Notes: a model not told the origin generated them from the letters alone. DNA of 35,613 nucleotides from Beijerinckiaceae bacterium (GCA_947474545.1 CANJJI010000032.1:1-35613), one strand, 5' to 3'. Numbered from the stretch's first letter, positions 16,299 through 26,860 are shown. Translations and numbers: made by a program.

Positions 16299-16846
16299 GT
16301 GGCAACATCCTGATACAGCTGGCGATATTCTTCCTTTCCATTGCGCCCTTCACGATTGCCGGCGCGCAGACGCTGATACCCGAGCTTTATCGCTATTTCG
16401 TCGTGAATAACGCCTGGATGAACGCCGCCGAATTTGCCCAAGTCGTGGCGCTGGCGCAGATTGCGCCGGGCCCCAACATGCTCGTCGTCAGCCTGCTGGG
16501 CTGGAAAGTGGCGGGATTACCGGGACTTCTGATCACCACAACGGCTATTATAGGCCCCACCAGCGTTGGAGCTTATTTTGCGGCGCGCTGGATTGAGGCG
16601 TTAAAAAACGCCCATTGGCTCTCAATCGTCAAAGTGGCGCTGGCACCTGTCGTCATTGGGCTGATGCTGGCTTCAGGCACGATCACCAGCCGCGCTGCCA
16701 ACCACGAATGGATAGGCTACGTATTCACCGCCTGCACGGCAGCATTCATCTATTATTCGAACAGGAACCCGCTTTGGGCGCTGGGGACCGGGGCAGCGCT
16801 CGGCCTTTTGGCGCACCGCCTGGGGATTATGTCGATTCCGCCCTGA
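16295..16846 (+). CDS. Chromate transporter, C-terminal half (short-chain CHR pair)
   Basis: A 183-residue partner of the preceding gene, with a second CHR domain: [16 protein letters not shown] near residues 23-38, then the canonical [17 protein letters not shown] at about 56-72 with the intact PGP motif, and about five to six hydrophobic helices. The ATGA overlap with the first half indicates translational coupling and a 1:1 complex. Short-chain CHR pairs of this type export chromate in some bacteria, although other anions are possible. It is the last gene before the nuo operon, 154 bases upstream of nuoA. Confidence 0.88.
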   Translation: MSGNILIQLAIFFLSIAPFTIAGAQTLIPELYRYFVVNNAWMNAAEFAQVVALAQIAPGPNMLVVSLLGWKVAGLPGLLITTTAIIGPTSVGAYFAARWIEALKNAHWLSIVKVALAPVVIGLMLASGTITSRAANHEWIGYVFTACTAAFIYYSNRNPLWALGTGAALGLLAHRLGIMSIPP

Positions 16847-16906
16847 GCTTGTATCTGATTTCCGGCGGAAAACCTGCGGCAAGTGCGCCAATTGCTCCGG
16901 TTCGTC

Positions 16907-16935
16907 TTGCGTCCCCGTGTGCACTGCGATAGGTC
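16907..16935 (+). promoter_or_regulatory. Weak candidate promoter for the nuo operon
   Basis: TTGCGT (16907-16912), 17-base spacer, TAGGTC (16930-16935), 66 bases before nuoA. It is the best sigma70-like pair I can see in the 154-base gap, but the -10 is poor. The gap is otherwise unremarkable. Confidence 0.3.
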
Positions 16936-17000
16936 TGCGCCCGCGCAGGGACTCTGGCGGCAAGCCGGTGTTTTCTGGCCTTCAATTCTACGGGTCCATC

Positions 17001-17366
17001 ATGCCGCAGCTTCTGAATGATTACCTGCCGCTGGTTGTGTTTGTGGCGGTTGCCGGCGGAATCGCCGGGGCACTGCTGATCGCGCCGTTCATCCTGGCCT
17101 ATAAATCGCCTGATCCGGAAAAACTGAGCGCCTACGAATGTGGTTTCAATGCCTTTGATGACGCGCGCATGAAATTCGACGTGCGATTCTATCTGGTGTC
17201 GCTGCTCTTCATCATTTTCGATCTGGAAGTGGCGTTTCTGTTTCCCTGGGCCATCGCCTTCAAGCAGGTGGGCCTGTTCGGCTTCTGGTCGATGATGTTG
17301 TTCCTGGGCGTGTTGACCATCGGCTTCATCTACGAGTGGAAAAAAGGCGCGCTGGAGTGGGATTGA
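17001..17366 (+). CDS. nuoA: NADH-quinone oxidoreductase subunit A
   Basis: A 121-residue inner-membrane subunit of complex I near the quinone channel. Three helices are seen, with [12 protein letters not shown] at 45-56 forming the conserved first loop and acidic D74 and E76 in IIFDLEVAF within the second helix. The length and motifs match the family. The ATG at 17001 has no clear ribosome-binding site. The stop overlaps the nuoB start by one base (TGATG). It opens a block of sixteen closely packed genes of complex I plus birA and rnj. Confidence 0.96.
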   Translation: MPQLLNDYLPLVVFVAVAGGIAGALLIAPFILAYKSPDPEKLSAYECGFNAFDDARMKFDVRFYLVSLLFIIFDLEVAFLFPWAIAFKQVGLFGFWSMMLFLGVLTIGFIYEWKKGALEWD

Positions 17367-17941
17367 TGACCAACATGAGCACAACAGCCATCGCTCCCGC
17401 CCCGCGCGGCATTCTCGATCCTGCCACCGGCAAGCCCGTGGGCGCGAATGATCCGTTTTTCCTCACCATGAACGATCAGCTCGCCGACAAGGGCTTTATC
17501 GTCACCTCGACCGACGATCTCATCCAATGGGCCCGCACGGGCTCGCTGATGTGGATGACCTTTGGGCTCGCCTGTTGCGCCGTTGAAATGATGCAGCTCT
17601 CCATGCCGCGCTATGATGTCGAACGTTTCGGTTTTGCCCCGCGCGCCTCGCCAAGACAATCGGATGTGATGATCGTCGCCGGTACGCTCACCAACAAGAT
17701 GGCCCCCGCGCTGCGCAAGGTCTATGATCAGATGCCCGAGCCGCGCTATGTGATCTCCATGGGGTCCTGCGCCAATGGCGGCGGGTACTATCATTACAGC
17801 TACAGCGTCGTGCGTGGCTGCGACCGCATCGTCCCCGTAGATATTTACGTACCAGGCTGCCCGCCCTCAGCCGAAGCGCTGCTCTATGGCGTGCTGATGC
17901 TGCAGAAGAAGATCCGGCGGTTAGGCACGATTGAAAGATAG
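17366..17941 (+). CDS. nuoB: NADH-quinone oxidoreductase subunit B (cluster N2)
   Basis: A 191-residue peripheral-arm subunit that holds the terminal 4Fe-4S cluster N2, which passes electrons to quinone. Cluster ligands are C70-C71 ([10 protein letters not shown]), C135 ([10 protein letters not shown]) and C165 (PGCPPSAE). The adjacent-cysteine pair is the hallmark of the subunit. A ~40-residue N-terminal extension precedes the core, as is common in alphaproteobacteria. The start at 17366 is chosen over an in-frame upstream start because it couples to the nuoA stop. Confidence 0.98.
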   Translation: MTNMSTTAIAPAPRGILDPATGKPVGANDPFFLTMNDQLADKGFIVTSTDDLIQWARTGSLMWMTFGLACCAVEMMQLSMPRYDVERFGFAPRASPRQSDVMIVAGTLTNKMAPALRKVYDQMPEPRYVISMGSCANGGGYYHYSYSVVRGCDRIVPVDIYVPGCPPSAEALLYGVLMLQKKIRRLGTIER

Positions 17942-17974
17942 CGCCTTGCTGCAGGGCAGGGGTGGAGCAGGTTA

Positions 17975-18583
17975 ATGGCAGTTGAACTGAAAACATTGGG
18001 CGAGAGCATTGCCGCCGCGCTGCCGGGCAGCGTGGAAATCGCGTCTGTGGCCTTTGGCGAACTCAACATTGTCGCTGATGCTGGCAAGATTGTTGACGTC
18101 CTGACCCATTTACGCGATGCGCCAGATTGTCTGTTCATCAACTTCATCGACATTACCGCCGTTGACTATCCCTCGCGCGAAAAACGTTTTGACGTGGTCT
18201 ATCATCTGTTGTCGCCCAAACATAACACGCGCATCCGCGTGAAAGCCGCCGTGGGGGAGGATGAACAAATCGCTTCTGCGGAGGGCGTCTGGCCCGCCGC
18301 TAATTGGTTCGAGCGCGAAGCCTATGACATGTACGGCGTTATCTTTTCCGGACATTCGGATATGCGCCGCATCCTCACCGATTATGGTTTTGAAGGACAT
18401 CCCCTGCGCAAGGACTTCCCGATGACGGGGTATGTGGAAGTGCGTTACGACGACGAGCAGAAGCGGGTCGTGAATGAGCCCGTAAAACTCACGCAAGAGT
18501 TTCGCCAGTTCGATTTCCTCTCCCCTTGGGAAGGTAATCCGGATTATGTGCTGCCCGGTGATGAGAAGGCGAAGCAGCCATGA
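17975..18583 (+). CDS. nuoC: NADH-quinone oxidoreductase subunit C (30-kDa type)
   Basis: A 202-residue peripheral-arm subunit without cofactor that scaffolds NuoD. The family signature is the [20 protein letters not shown] region (about residues 114-132) followed by [14 protein letters not shown]. It is a separate gene, not fused to nuoD as in enterobacteria. GGAG precedes the ATG at 17975. It overlaps nuoD by four bases (ATGA). Confidence 0.97.
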   Translation: MAVELKTLGESIAAALPGSVEIASVAFGELNIVADAGKIVDVLTHLRDAPDCLFINFIDITAVDYPSREKRFDVVYHLLSPKHNTRIRVKAAVGEDEQIASAEGVWPAANWFEREAYDMYGVIFSGHSDMRRILTDYGFEGHPLRKDFPMTGYVEVRYDDEQKRVVNEPVKLTQEFRQFDFLSPWEGNPDYVLPGDEKAKQP

Positions 18584-19773
18584 CCTCCCAATCCCCCGTC
18601 CGCAACTTCTCCATCAACTTCGGTCCGCAACACCCTGCGGCTCACGGTGTTTTGCGTCTCGTGCTGGAACTTGACGGCGAAGTTGTCGAGCGCGTTGACC
18701 CCCACATCGGCCTGCTCCATCGCGGCACTGAAAAGCTGATGGAAGCGCGCACCTATCTACAGAACGTGCCGTATTTCGACCGGCTCGATTATGTAGCGCC
18801 GATGAATCAGGAGCATGCGTTTTGCCTTGCGATTGAAAAGCTGCTGAAAGTTGAAGTTCCCTATCGCGGCCAGCTGATCCGTGTGCTGTTCTCCGAAATC
18901 GGCCGTCTGCTCAGCCATATTCTGAACCTCACCACGCAGGCGATGGACGTGGGCGCTCTCACCCCGCCGCTGTGGGGATTTGAGGAACGCGAAAAGCTGA
19001 TGGTGTTTTATGAGCGCGCGTCGGGCGCACGTATGCATGCCAATTATTTTCGCCCCGGTGGTGTAGCCCGCGATTGCCCGGATAAGCTGATCGAGGATAT
19101 CGGCGCATTCTGCGATCCCTTCCTCAACATGTGCGACGATCTCACAAATCTCTTCCTCGACAATCGCATCTTTAAACAGCGCAATGTCGATATCGGCGTT
19201 GTCAGCCTTGAAGAATGCTGGAAATGGGGCTTTTCCGGCGTGATGGTGCGCGGCTCCGGCGCAGCCTGGGATTTACGCAAGTCGCAGCCCTATGAATGCT
19301 ATGAGGATCTCGAATTCGATATTCCCGTCGGCAAGAATGGCGACAATTACGACCGGCAAGTCATCCGCATGGAAGAAATGCGACAGTCCGTGCGGATCAT
19401 GAAGCAATGCGTCAATTTGCTGATGAGCGAAAAGGGTAAGGGGCCCGTCTCCGCTGTCGACAACAAGATTGTCACGCCCTCGCGCCCGCAGATGAAACAA
19501 TCGATGGAATCCCTGATCCATCACTTCAAACTGTTCACCGAAGGATTTCACGTTCCCGCTGGCGAAGTCTATGCCGCCGTGGAAGCGCCCAAGGGTGAGT
19601 TCGGCGTCTATCTCGTCGCTGATGGCACCAACAAGCCCTATCGCTGCAAAATCCGCGCGCCGGGCTTTGCCCATTTGCAAGCTATGGATTTCATGTGCCG
19701 CAAGTACATGCTGGCCGACGTCAGCGCCATCCTCGGCTCCCTTGATATCGTTTTTGGGGAGGTCGACCGGTGA
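18580..19773 (+). CDS. nuoD: NADH-quinone oxidoreductase subunit D (49-kDa type)
   Basis: A 397-residue peripheral-arm subunit forming most of the quinone-binding site with NuoB. The GPQHPAAHG motif near the N-terminus contains H18 and H22 of the quinone site. The [17 protein letters not shown] segment, the conserved [15 protein letters not shown] stretch and the C-terminal [14 protein letters not shown] are all intact. It is related to the NiFe-hydrogenase large subunit but lacks the metal cysteines. The stop overlaps the next start by four bases (GTGA), coupling it to a small membrane-protein gene. Confidence 0.98.
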   Translation: MTSQSPVRNFSINFGPQHPAAHGVLRLVLELDGEVVERVDPHIGLLHRGTEKLMEARTYLQNVPYFDRLDYVAPMNQEHAFCLAIEKLLKVEVPYRGQLIRVLFSEIGRLLSHILNLTTQAMDVGALTPPLWGFEEREKLMVFYERASGARMHANYFRPGGVARDCPDKLIEDIGAFCDPFLNMCDDLTNLFLDNRIFKQRNVDIGVVSLEECWKWGFSGVMVRGSGAAWDLRKSQPYECYEDLEFDIPVGKNGDNYDRQVIRMEEMRQSVRIMKQCVNLLMSEKGKGPVSAVDNKIVTPSRPQMKQSMESLIHHFKLFTEGFHVPAGEVYAAVEAPKGEFGVYLVADGTNKPYRCKIRAPGFAHLQAMDFMCRKYMLADVSAILGSLDIVFGEVDR

Positions 19774-19997
19774 CCGTCAGCGAGCGCATAAGGCAGATCA
19801 TTCGTGTGTTGCCTACAGCCATCGTGCTGTGGATCGGCAGCCACATGCTGTTCGGCTTTATTACGCGCAAGCCGCCGTTCTGGTCGTCGAAAGAAGCATT
19901 GGCGGAGCTGGCCTGGAATGGCGCGATTTTCGTGCCGCTTATGATCTTCATCCTCGTTCTGTCCGTGAAGAAATATCAATCGGAAGAGACTAAATGA
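19770..19997 (+). CDS. Small two-helix membrane protein inside the nuo operon (between nuoD and nuoE)
   Basis: A 75-residue protein I do not recognise. It has two hydrophobic helices (about 13-32 and 49-67) separated by a short polar loop with [13 protein letters not shown], and a lysine/glutamate-rich C-terminus. The GTG at 19770 overlaps the nuoD stop by four bases, with GGGGAGG just upstream. Its stop overlaps the nuoE ATG at 19994 by four bases. This double coupling, at the ratio of the other subunits, argues strongly that it is a real gene. A supernumerary complex I subunit or assembly factor is the natural inference; unidentified frames are known in the nqo operon of Paracoccus. No known domain is visible. 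Confidence 0.8.
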   Translation: MTVSERIRQIIRVLPTAIVLWIGSHMLFGFITRKPPFWSSKEALAELAWNGAIFVPLMIFILVLSVKKYQSEETK

Positions 19998-20719
19998 CCG
20001 TCCGCCGCCTCGCCCAGAAACAGCCCGAGAGCTTCGACTTCACGCCTGAGAATAAGGTGTGGTGCGAACGCGAGATTGCCAAATATCCCAAGGGCCGCCA
20101 AGCCTCTGCTGTCATCCCGCTATTGTGGAAGGCGCAGGCGCAGCATCAATATTGGCTGCCGCAGCGTGCGATTGAAAAGGTCGGGCAGATGCTCGGCATG
20201 CCCTATATCCGCGTGCTCGAAATCGCCACCTTTTATTCCATGTTCAATCTTGAGCCTGTGGGTAAGCATTTTATCCAGATGTGCGGCACCACGCCTTGCA
20301 TGCTGCGTGGCTCCAATGACATCAAGGCGGTGCTCGAAAAGCGTATTGGCGAGCAGCGTCACGTCTCTGCAGATGGCAAGTTCGCATGGCTAGAAGTGGA
20401 ATGCCTCGGCGCTTGCTGCAATGCGCCGATGGTGCAGATCAACGACGATTATTACGAAGACCTGACACCTGAAAACTTCAACAAATTGCTCGACGATCTG
20501 GCCGAAGGCAAGCCCGTGAAGAAAGGGTCGCAGATTGGCCGTACGTCATCAGAACCCGAGCCCGGCAAAGCCAATGCGCTGAACGACGCTACGCTCTACG
20601 ACGGTTCAGTCGTTGGCAGCTGGCAGCAACGTTTTGCTGAAGCCCGTGCGGCGGAGAAGGAAGCGGCTGAAAAGGCCGCTGCCGAGAAAGCTGCTGCAGC
20701 AGCTGCTGAAAAGAAGTGA
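19994..20719 (+). CDS. nuoE: NADH-quinone oxidoreductase subunit E (24-kDa type, cluster N1a)
   Basis: A 241-residue thioredoxin-fold subunit carrying the 2Fe-2S cluster N1a, with ligands C97 and C102 (CGTTPC) and C137 and C141 (CLGAC). The core ends near residue 165. The rest is a ~75-residue tail: a GSQIGRTSSEPEPGK linker, a conserved-looking LYDGSVVGSWQQRFAEA helix, then an Ala/Glu/Lys repeat low-complexity end (last ~25 residues). Enterobacterial NuoE is about 166 residues, so the tail is an addition, of a kind known in alphaproteobacteria. The ATG overlaps the stop of the small membrane protein by four bases. Confidence 0.97.
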   Translation: MTVRRLAQKQPESFDFTPENKVWCEREIAKYPKGRQASAVIPLLWKAQAQHQYWLPQRAIEKVGQMLGMPYIRVLEIATFYSMFNLEPVGKHFIQMCGTTPCMLRGSNDIKAVLEKRIGEQRHVSADGKFAWLEVECLGACCNAPMVQINDDYYEDLTPENFNKLLDDLAEGKPVKKGSQIGRTSSEPEPGKANALNDATLYDGSVVGSWQQRFAEARAAEKEAAEKAAAEKAAAAAAEKK

Positions 20720-20731
20720 GGACGATGCGCT

Positions 20732-22045
20732 ATGCTCGCTGACAAGGATCGCATCTTCACGAATATCTACGGATTTCATTCGCCTTCGCTAAAAGACGCG
20801 ATGAAGCGCGGCGCATGGGATGGCACAAAACTGCTGCTCGATCAGGGTTACACCTGGATCCTCAACGAGATGAAGGCATCCGGCTTGCGCGGGCGCGGCG
20901 GCGCAGGTTTCCCCACCGGCCTCAAATGGTCGTTCATGCCAAAGCCCGATCCGGCAAGGCCTTCCTATCTTGTCGTCAATGCCGACGAATCCGAGCCCGG
21001 CACTTGCAAGGATCGCGAGATTATGCGCAACGATCCGCATCTGCTGGTTGAAGGCTGCATGATCGCCTCATTCGCCATGCATGCAAACGCCTGCTACATT
21101 TATGTGCGCGGCGAATACATCGCTGAGCGTGAAGCGCTGCAGAAAGCCGTTGATGAAGCCTATGAGGCAAAACTCATCGGCAAGGACAATATCCACGGCT
21201 ACCCTTTCGATCTCTACGTGCATCACGGCGCGGGCGCCTATATTTGCGGTGAGGAAACGGCGCTGCTCGAAAGCCTTGAAGGCAAGAAGGGCATGCCGCG
21301 GATGAAGCCGCCATTCCCGGCAAATATGGGTCTTTATGGCTGCCCCACCACTGTGAACAATGTGGAATCCATCGCTGTTGCGCCGACAATCCTGCGCCGG
21401 GGCGCGGGCTGGTTCTCCAGCTTTGGCGCGACAAATAATGCGGGCACAAAACTCTTCTGCATCTCAGGTCATGTCAACAAGCCCTGCAATATAGAAGAGG
21501 CTATGAGCATTCCCTTCCGCGAGCTGATCGACAAGCATTGCGGCGGCGTTCGCGGCGGCTGGGATAATCTGCTCGCGGTCATTCCCGGCGGTTCATCAGT
21601 GCGTTGCGTGCCTGCGGATCAGATCATCGATTGCCCCATGGATTTTGATTCCCTGGGCAAGCTTCGTTCCGGACTTGGTACAGCGGCCGTGATCGTGATG
21701 GATAAATCCACCGACATCGTGCGCGCCATCGCGCGTCTCTCCTATTTCTACAAGCACGAAAGCTGCGGCCAGTGTACGCCCTGCCGTGAAGGCACCGGCT
21801 GGATGTGGCGCGTGATGGACCGCATGGCCGAAGGCCGGGCCCAGAAGCGCGAAATCGACATGCTGCTCGAAGTCACCAAACAGGTTGAAGGCCACACCAT
21901 ATGCGCGCTCGGTGACGCGGCGGCCTGGCCCATCCAGGGCCTCATCACGCATTTCCGTGGCGAAATCGAAAAGCGCATCGATCAATATGCCGCCAACCCC
22001 CATAGCGACAGCATAGGCGATCCGCTCGCCGCAGCGGCGGAGTAG
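20732..22045 (+). CDS. nuoF: NADH-quinone oxidoreductase subunit F (51-kDa type, FMN, cluster N3)
   Basis: A 437-residue subunit where NADH reduces FMN. The glycine-rich [16 protein letters not shown] (51-66) is the NADH/FMN site, and [16 protein letters not shown] and the [16 protein letters not shown] stretches line it. Cluster N3 ligands are C345, C348, C351 ([11 protein letters not shown]) and C391. The start at 20732 is 12 bases after nuoE with GAGG upstream; a nearer ATG at 20724 is out of frame. Full length and intact. Confidence 0.98.
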   Translation: MLADKDRIFTNIYGFHSPSLKDAMKRGAWDGTKLLLDQGYTWILNEMKASGLRGRGGAGFPTGLKWSFMPKPDPARPSYLVVNADESEPGTCKDREIMRNDPHLLVEGCMIASFAMHANACYIYVRGEYIAEREALQKAVDEAYEAKLIGKDNIHGYPFDLYVHHGAGAYICGEETALLESLEGKKGMPRMKPPFPANMGLYGCPTTVNNVESIAVAPTILRRGAGWFSSFGATNNAGTKLFCISGHVNKPCNIEEAMSIPFRELIDKHCGGVRGGWDNLLAVIPGGSSVRCVPADQIIDCPMDFDSLGKLRSGLGTAAVIVMDKSTDIVRAIARLSYFYKHESCGQCTPCREGTGWMWRVMDRMAEGRAQKREIDMLLEVTKQVEGHTICALGDAAAWPIQGLITHFRGEIEKRIDQYAANPHSDSIGDPLAAAAE

Positions 22046-22050
22046 GGAGC

Positions 22051-24108
22051 ATGACCAAGATCATCGTCGACGACAAGGAAATCGACGTCCCCGCAGAATA
22101 CACGTTGCTGCAGGCCTGCGAGGAAGCGGGGGCGGAAATTCCACGTTTCTGCTTTCACGAGCGTCTGTCGATCGCTGGCAATTGCCGCATGTGCCTGATC
22201 GAAGTTAAGGGTGGCCCGCCCAAACCCGCCGCATCTTGCGCTATGGCTGTGCGCGATCTCAGGCCCGGCCCCAATGGCGAACCGCCTCAGGTGTTTACCA
22301 ACACGCCCATGGTGAAAAAGGCTCGCGAAGGCGTGATGGAATTTCTGCTGATCAACCATCCGCTTGATTGCCCGATTTGTGATCAGGGTGGCGAATGCGA
22401 TCTTCAGGATCAGGCCATGGGCTATGGCATCGACACGTCGCGCTATCATGAAAACAAGCGCGCAGTGGAAGACAAATATATTGGCCCGCTCGTCAAGACA
22501 TCCATGAACCGCTGCATTCATTGCACGCGTTGCGTCCGCTTCACGGCGGAAGTGGCGGGCACTGGCGACATGGGCGCGACAGGCCGCGGCGAAGATATGG
22601 AAATCACCACTTATCTTGAAACAGCGATGACATCGGAATTGCAGGGCAATATTGCTGATCTCTGCCCCGTTGGTGCGCTGCTGCCCAAGCCTCAGAATTT
22701 CCGCGCCCGACCCTGGGAAATGCAGAAGACTGAAGGCATCGATGTGATGGACGCACTCGGCTCCAATATCCGCATCGATACACGCGGGCGCGAAGTCATG
22801 CGCATCCTGCCCCGCGTCAATGATGCGGTGAATGAGGAATGGATTTCTGACAAGACGCGGCAAATCGTCGACGGCCTCAAGACCCAGCGGCTCGATCGCC
22901 CCTATGTCAGAGAGAGCGGCAAGCTGCGCGCTGCTTCATGGCAGGAGGCGTTTGCCGTTGTTGCATCGAAAGTGAAAGCCTCTTCGCCTGAAAAGATCGG
23001 CGCGATTGCAGGCGATCTTGCCACCGTGGAAGAGATGTTTTCGCTCAAGCTGCTCATGGATAAGCTGGGCTCGAAGAATATCGACTGCCGGCAGGATGGC
23101 ACAAAACTTGACCCTAGGAATGGCCGTGCATCTTATCTCTTCAATTCCACCATCGCGGGGATTGATGAAGCCGATTGTCTTCTTATCGTGGGTTCAAATC
23201 CGCGCAAGGAAGCGCCTGTTCTCAACGCGCGCATACGCAAGCGCTGGCTGAAGGGCAGTTTCATGATTGGAGTGATCGGCGAAAAATCCGATCTGACCTA
23301 TGAATACCAATACATGGGCGCAGGTGCGGAGACGTTGACGTCTTCGGCCACGAAGCCGCCGGAAGGCGCGAAAAAGCCGATGCTTGTTATCGGCCAGGGC
23401 GCTCTTGTGCGCGCAGATGGCGCGGCTCTGCTCGCTGCCGCTGCCAAAGTCTCGCGAGCCGCTGGCGGTGCTGACGGCTGGAACGGCTTCAACGTGCTGC
23501 ACACAGCTGCATCACGTGTGGGCGGTCTCGACATCGGCTTTGTGCCCGGCGAAGGCGGCCTAGACGTGGCGGCTATGGCCAAAGGCGGCGTGGACATTTT
23601 GTTCAATCTTGGCGCAGATGAAATCGAGATCGCGCCCGGCGCCTTTGTTGTCTATCTCGGCACCCACGGAGATAAAGGCGCGCATCGCGCTGACGTCATT
23701 CTGCCCGGTGCGGCCTATACTGAAAAATCCGGCACCTATGTGAACATGGAAGGACGTGTGCAGATGTCGCCGCGCGCCGCCTTCCCGCCCGGAGATGCAC
23801 GTGAGGATTGGGCCATATTGCGCGCGCTATCGGGCGTATTGGGACAGGCTTTACCGTTTGATTCTCTCATGCAATTGCGCAAGGCGCTGTATGAAGCCGT
23901 GCCACACATGGCGCGTGTGGATCGGATCGAGGCAGGCGATGTCACCGATATCGCAAAGCTGGCTGCGGCAGGCGGTGCGCCGACGTCTGCGCCGTTCAAG
24001 AATGCGATCGAGGATTTCTATCTGACCAACCCGATTGCCCGTGCTTCGGCTGTGATGGCCGAATGTTCGGCGCTGGCAAACGGACGCATGCAGCAGGCGG
24101 CGGAGTAA
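22051..24108 (+). CDS. nuoG: NADH-quinone oxidoreductase subunit G (75-kDa type)
   Basis: A 685-residue peripheral subunit. The ferredoxin-like N-terminus holds N1b (C34, C45, C48, C63). The next module holds N5 with its single histidine (H103, C107, C110, C116), then N4 (C155, C158, C161, C205). The remaining ~470 residues are the molybdopterin-oxidoreductase-like domain without a bound cofactor. The extra N7 cluster site of enterobacterial NuoG (about 900 residues) is not seen, so it is the shorter mitochondrial-like form, as expected for alphaproteobacteria. GGGAG lies before the ATG at 22051, and five bases separate it from nuoF. Confidence 0.98.
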   Translation: MTKIIVDDKEIDVPAEYTLLQACEEAGAEIPRFCFHERLSIAGNCRMCLIEVKGGPPKPAASCAMAVRDLRPGPNGEPPQVFTNTPMVKKAREGVMEFLLINHPLDCPICDQGGECDLQDQAMGYGIDTSRYHENKRAVEDKYIGPLVKTSMNRCIHCTRCVRFTAEVAGTGDMGATGRGEDMEITTYLETAMTSELQGNIADLCPVGALLPKPQNFRARPWEMQKTEGIDVMDALGSNIRIDTRGREVMRILPRVNDAVNEEWISDKTRQIVDGLKTQRLDRPYVRESGKLRAASWQEAFAVVASKVKASSPEKIGAIAGDLATVEEMFSLKLLMDKLGSKNIDCRQDGTKLDPRNGRASYLFNSTIAGIDEADCLLIVGSNPRKEAPVLNARIRKRWLKGSFMIGVIGEKSDLTYEYQYMGAGAETLTSSATKPPEGAKKPMLVIGQGALVRADGAALLAAAAKVSRAAGGADGWNGFNVLHTAASRVGGLDIGFVPGEGGLDVAAMAKGGVDILFNLGADEIEIAPGAFVVYLGTHGDKGAHRADVILPGAAYTEKSGTYVNMEGRVQMSPRAAFPPGDAREDWAILRALSGVLGQALPFDSLMQLRKALYEAVPHMARVDRIEAGDVTDIAKLAAAGGAPTSAPFKNAIEDFYLTNPIARASAVMAECSALANGRMQQAAE

Positions 24109-24112
24109 GGGC

Positions 24113-25132
24113 ATGGATTTCTCCTGGGTCATTCCGCTTCTCATCATCCTCGCCAAGACGCTGGCGGTGCTTGTCGCCGTGCTGATTTATGTCGCCTATG
24201 CGATTTACGCAGACAGAAAAATATGGGCGGCCGTGCAGATGCGCCGCGGCCCCAATGTCGTCGGTCCCTGGGGTTTGCTGCAATCTTTCGCAGACATGTT
24301 GAAATTCATCTTCAAGGAGCCGGTGATACCTGCAGGCGCCAACAAAGGTGTGTTTCTGCTGGCGCCGTTTGTCACCGCGCTGCTGGCGCTGGCGGCCTGG
24401 GCTGTGGTGCCCATCAACGAAGATTGGGCCGTAGCCAATATCAATGTCGGTATTCTCTACATATTCGCGATTTCATCGCTCGGCGTTTACGGCGTCATAA
24501 TGGGCGGATGGGCATCAAATTCGAAATATCCCTTCCTGTCCGCGCTGCGTTCGGCCGCGCAGATGGTGTCCTACGAAGTCTCTATCGGCTTTGTGATCAT
24601 TACCGTTCTGCTCTGCGCCGGCTCCTTGAACCTGCAGGACATCGTGAAGGCGCAGGATACGAAATACGGCATGCTTGGCTGGTATTGGTTGCCGCTGTTT
24701 CCGATGTTCATCATCTTCTTTATCTCGGCGCTGGCTGAAACCAACCGTCCGCCCTTCGATCTGGTTGAAGCTGAATCCGAGCTCGTTGCCGGATTCATGG
24801 TGGAATATTCCTCCAGCCCCTACATGCTGTTCATGCTGGGTGAATATGTCGCCATCGTCACCATGTGCGCGCTGACGACCATTCTCTTCCTCGGCGGCTG
24901 GCTCTCGCCAATACCCTTCGCGCCGTTCACCTGGGTTCCCGGTGTGGTCTGGTTCGTGCTCAAAGTGTCCTTTGTCTTCTTCATGTTCGCGATGGTGAAA
25001 GCCTTTGTGCCAAGATATCGCTATGATCAGTTGATGCGTCTGGGCTGGAAGGTGTTTCTGCCGATCTCGCTGTTCATGGTTGTGCTGGTCGCCGCCGTGC
25101 TGCAGTTCACAGGATGGGGAGGGCGTATATGA
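24113..25132 (+). CDS. nuoH: NADH-quinone oxidoreductase subunit H (ND1 type)
   Basis: A 339-residue membrane subunit with about eight helices, the link between quinone reduction and proton pumping. The conserved [14 protein letters not shown] loop (about 44-57) and the acidic [24 protein letters not shown] loop (about 206-228) around the quinone channel are intact. The length is as in the family. The ATG is four bases after the nuoG stop, with GGAG upstream. The stop overlaps the next small gene by four bases (ATGA). Confidence 0.98.
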   Translation: MDFSWVIPLLIILAKTLAVLVAVLIYVAYAIYADRKIWAAVQMRRGPNVVGPWGLLQSFADMLKFIFKEPVIPAGANKGVFLLAPFVTALLALAAWAVVPINEDWAVANINVGILYIFAISSLGVYGVIMGGWASNSKYPFLSALRSAAQMVSYEVSIGFVIITVLLCAGSLNLQDIVKAQDTKYGMLGWYWLPLFPMFIIFFISALAETNRPPFDLVEAESELVAGFMVEYSSSPYMLFMLGEYVAIVTMCALTTILFLGGWLSPIPFAPFTWVPGVVWFVLKVSFVFFMFAMVKAFVPRYRYDQLMRLGWKVFLPISLFMVVLVAAVLQFTGWGGRI

Positions 25133-25392
25133 AAATGCTTACCACCAATCCTGGATTGGCAGGCGCGTTGATTGGCCTGATCCTCGGCCTCGTGGAATAT
25201 TTCATCGCTATGGTGATGATCCGCCGTTATGCCATTGTCGAAATCGCGACCGCAAAAAAAGACAATGAGGTCCTGCCGGGTATTAGCATTCTGCCTGGAA
25301 CGCTGCGTCTGCTGCGTATCATTCTCATCATCTCTGCTGTCACGATTTATCCTGCCGTTGGATATTTCGTCGGCAACATGTTCGCATCCTGA
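25129..25392 (+). CDS. Small two-helix membrane protein inside the nuo operon (between nuoH and nuoI)
   Basis: An 87-residue protein I do not recognise, distinct from the one after nuoD. Hydrophobic helices are at about residues 9-31 and 60-84, joined by a charged loop with [14 protein letters not shown]. The ATG at 25129 overlaps the nuoH stop by four bases, with GGGGAGGG upstream; an in-frame ATG at 25114 inside nuoH is less likely. It ends 12 bases before nuoI. Position and coupling make it a candidate accessory complex I subunit or membrane-arm assembly factor. It has no cofactor motif and only two short helices, so it is not a displaced copy of a known nuo subunit. Confidence 0.8.
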   Translation: MKMLTTNPGLAGALIGLILGLVEYFIAMVMIRRYAIVEIATAKKDNEVLPGISILPGTLRLLRIILIISAVTIYPAVGYFVGNMFAS

Positions 25393-25404
25393 GGTTTTGC
25401 ACAC

Positions 25405-25893
25405 ATGAAACTTGATCAGGCAGCAAAAGCGCTCTTCCTTACGGAATTTGTCGGCGCGTTCTTCCTGTCCATGGGCTATTTCTTCAAGCCCAAGGCGACG
25501 TTGAACTATCCGCATGAACGCAACCCGCAATCGCCGCGCTATCGTGGCGAACATGCCTTGCGCCGTTATCCCAATGGCGAAGAACGCTGCATCGCCTGCA
25601 AGCTTTGCGAGGCCATCTGTCCGGCGCAGGCGATTACGATCGAAGCGGCGCCGCGCGGTAACGACGGCACCCGCCGCACCACGCGCTATGATATCGATAT
25701 GGTGAAATGCATCTATTGTGGTTTCTGTCAGGAAGCATGCCCGGTGGACGCCATCGTCGAGGGACCGAATGCGGAATTCGCAGTCGAGACCCGCGAAGAA
25801 CTTTTGTACGATAAAGACCGGTTGCTCGCCAATGGCGCGCGCTGGGAGCGCGAAATCGCCCGCAATATCTCGATGGATGCGAAATACAGGTGA
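25405..25893 (+). CDS. nuoI: NADH-quinone oxidoreductase subunit I (TYKY type)
   Basis: A 162-residue 8Fe ferredoxin subunit. Clusters N6a and N6b are bound by C62-C65-C68 with C112, and C102-C105-C108 with C72 ([12 protein letters not shown] and [12 protein letters not shown]). The N-terminal ~30 residues form the amphipathic anchor to the membrane arm, with the [21 protein letters not shown] stretch typical of the alphaproteobacterial/mitochondrial form. Length and motifs are intact. Confidence 0.98.
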   Translation: MKLDQAAKALFLTEFVGAFFLSMGYFFKPKATLNYPHERNPQSPRYRGEHALRRYPNGEERCIACKLCEAICPAQAITIEAAPRGNDGTRRTTRYDIDMVKCIYCGFCQEACPVDAIVEGPNAEFAVETREELLYDKDRLLANGARWEREIARNISMDAKYR

Positions 25894-25943
25894 GTTTCTC
25901 CGGCGCCGCGCCTGCGGTGCGAGGGGTAACAAAGGACAAGACG

Positions 25944-26540
25944 ATGTCAGTAGCCGCAGCCTTTTTCTATCTGTTCTCGGCCGTCATGATCGCTTCTGCG
26001 TTCATGGTGATAGCCGCGCGCAACCCTGTGCACTCCGTGCTGTTTCTGATTCTTGCTTTTGTGAACGCGTCTGGACTTTTCATTCTGCTTGGCGCGGAGT
26101 TTCTCGCGATGATCCTCGTCGTCGTCTATGTCGGCGCGGTGGCTGTCCTCTTCCTGTTCGTCGTGATGATGCTGGACGTTGATTTTGCCGTGCTGAAAAA
26201 GGGCATGCTGCAATATGCACCCGTCGCCGCGATCATCGGCGTGATCGTGGTTATTGAACTGGCGCTGGTTGTCGGCGGCTGGACCGCCAAGCCTGGCGCA
26301 GCGCCGAAAGCTGCGTCAAACCTGTCAAACACGGAAGCTTTGGGTCGCGTTCTCTATACGCAATACGCCTATTTCTTCCAGGCGGCAGGCATGATCCTGC
26401 TGACGGCTATGATCGGCGCTATTGTGTTGACACTTCATCATAAGCCAGGCGTCAAGCGCCAAGTCATCGCCGATCAAAACGCACGCGACCGCAAGGAAGC
26501 GGTGGAACTGAAAAAAGTTCCGTCGCGCACTGGCATCTGA
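25944..26540 (+). CDS. nuoJ: NADH-quinone oxidoreductase subunit J (ND6 type)
   Basis: A 198-residue membrane subunit with five helices. The [19 protein letters not shown] segment (about 58-76), the pi-bulge region of the third helix, is the family signature. The C-terminal ~30 residues are charged and cytoplasmic. The ATG at 25944 is chosen because translation from the earlier in-frame position (25890) would add a non-hydrophobic leader. GGACAAGACG precedes it. A 50-base gap separates it from nuoI, the widest gap within the operon. Confidence 0.96.
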   Translation: MSVAAAFFYLFSAVMIASAFMVIAARNPVHSVLFLILAFVNASGLFILLGAEFLAMILVVVYVGAVAVLFLFVVMMLDVDFAVLKKGMLQYAPVAAIIGVIVVIELALVVGGWTAKPGAAPKAASNLSNTEALGRVLYTQYAYFFQAAGMILLTAMIGAIVLTLHHKPGVKRQVIADQNARDRKEAVELKKVPSRTGI

Positions 26541-26551
26541 GGAAAGAGATC

Positions 26552-26860
26552 ATGGATATCGGCCTCACACATTATCTGATCGTTGCGGCGATCCTGTTTA
26601 CAACAGGCGTTGCAGGCATCATCATCAATCACAAAAATATCATCGTCATCCTGATGTCCGTGGAAATCATCCTGCTGGCTGTGAATATCAACATGGTGGC
26701 CTTCTCGGTTTATCTCGGAGATCTCACGGGCCAGGTGTTTTCGCTGTTGATACTCACCGTCGCTGCAGCTGAAGCAGCCATCGGTCTTGCGATCCTTGTG
26801 ACCTATTTCCGTAATCGCGGTTCTATCGATGTCGATGACATCAACACGATGAAGGGCTGA
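26552..26860 (+). CDS. nuoK: NADH-quinone oxidoreductase subunit K (ND4L type)
   Basis: A 102-residue three-helix membrane subunit. The two membrane glutamates essential for proton transfer are present at E38 (LMSVEII) and E74 ([11 protein letters not shown]). The length equals that of other NuoK proteins. AGGAAAGAG precedes the ATG. Seven bases separate it from nuoL. Confidence 0.98.
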   Translation: MDIGLTHYLIVAAILFTTGVAGIIINHKNIIVILMSVEIILLAVNINMVAFSVYLGDLTGQVFSLLILTVAAAEAAIGLAILVTYFRNRGSIDVDDINTMKG

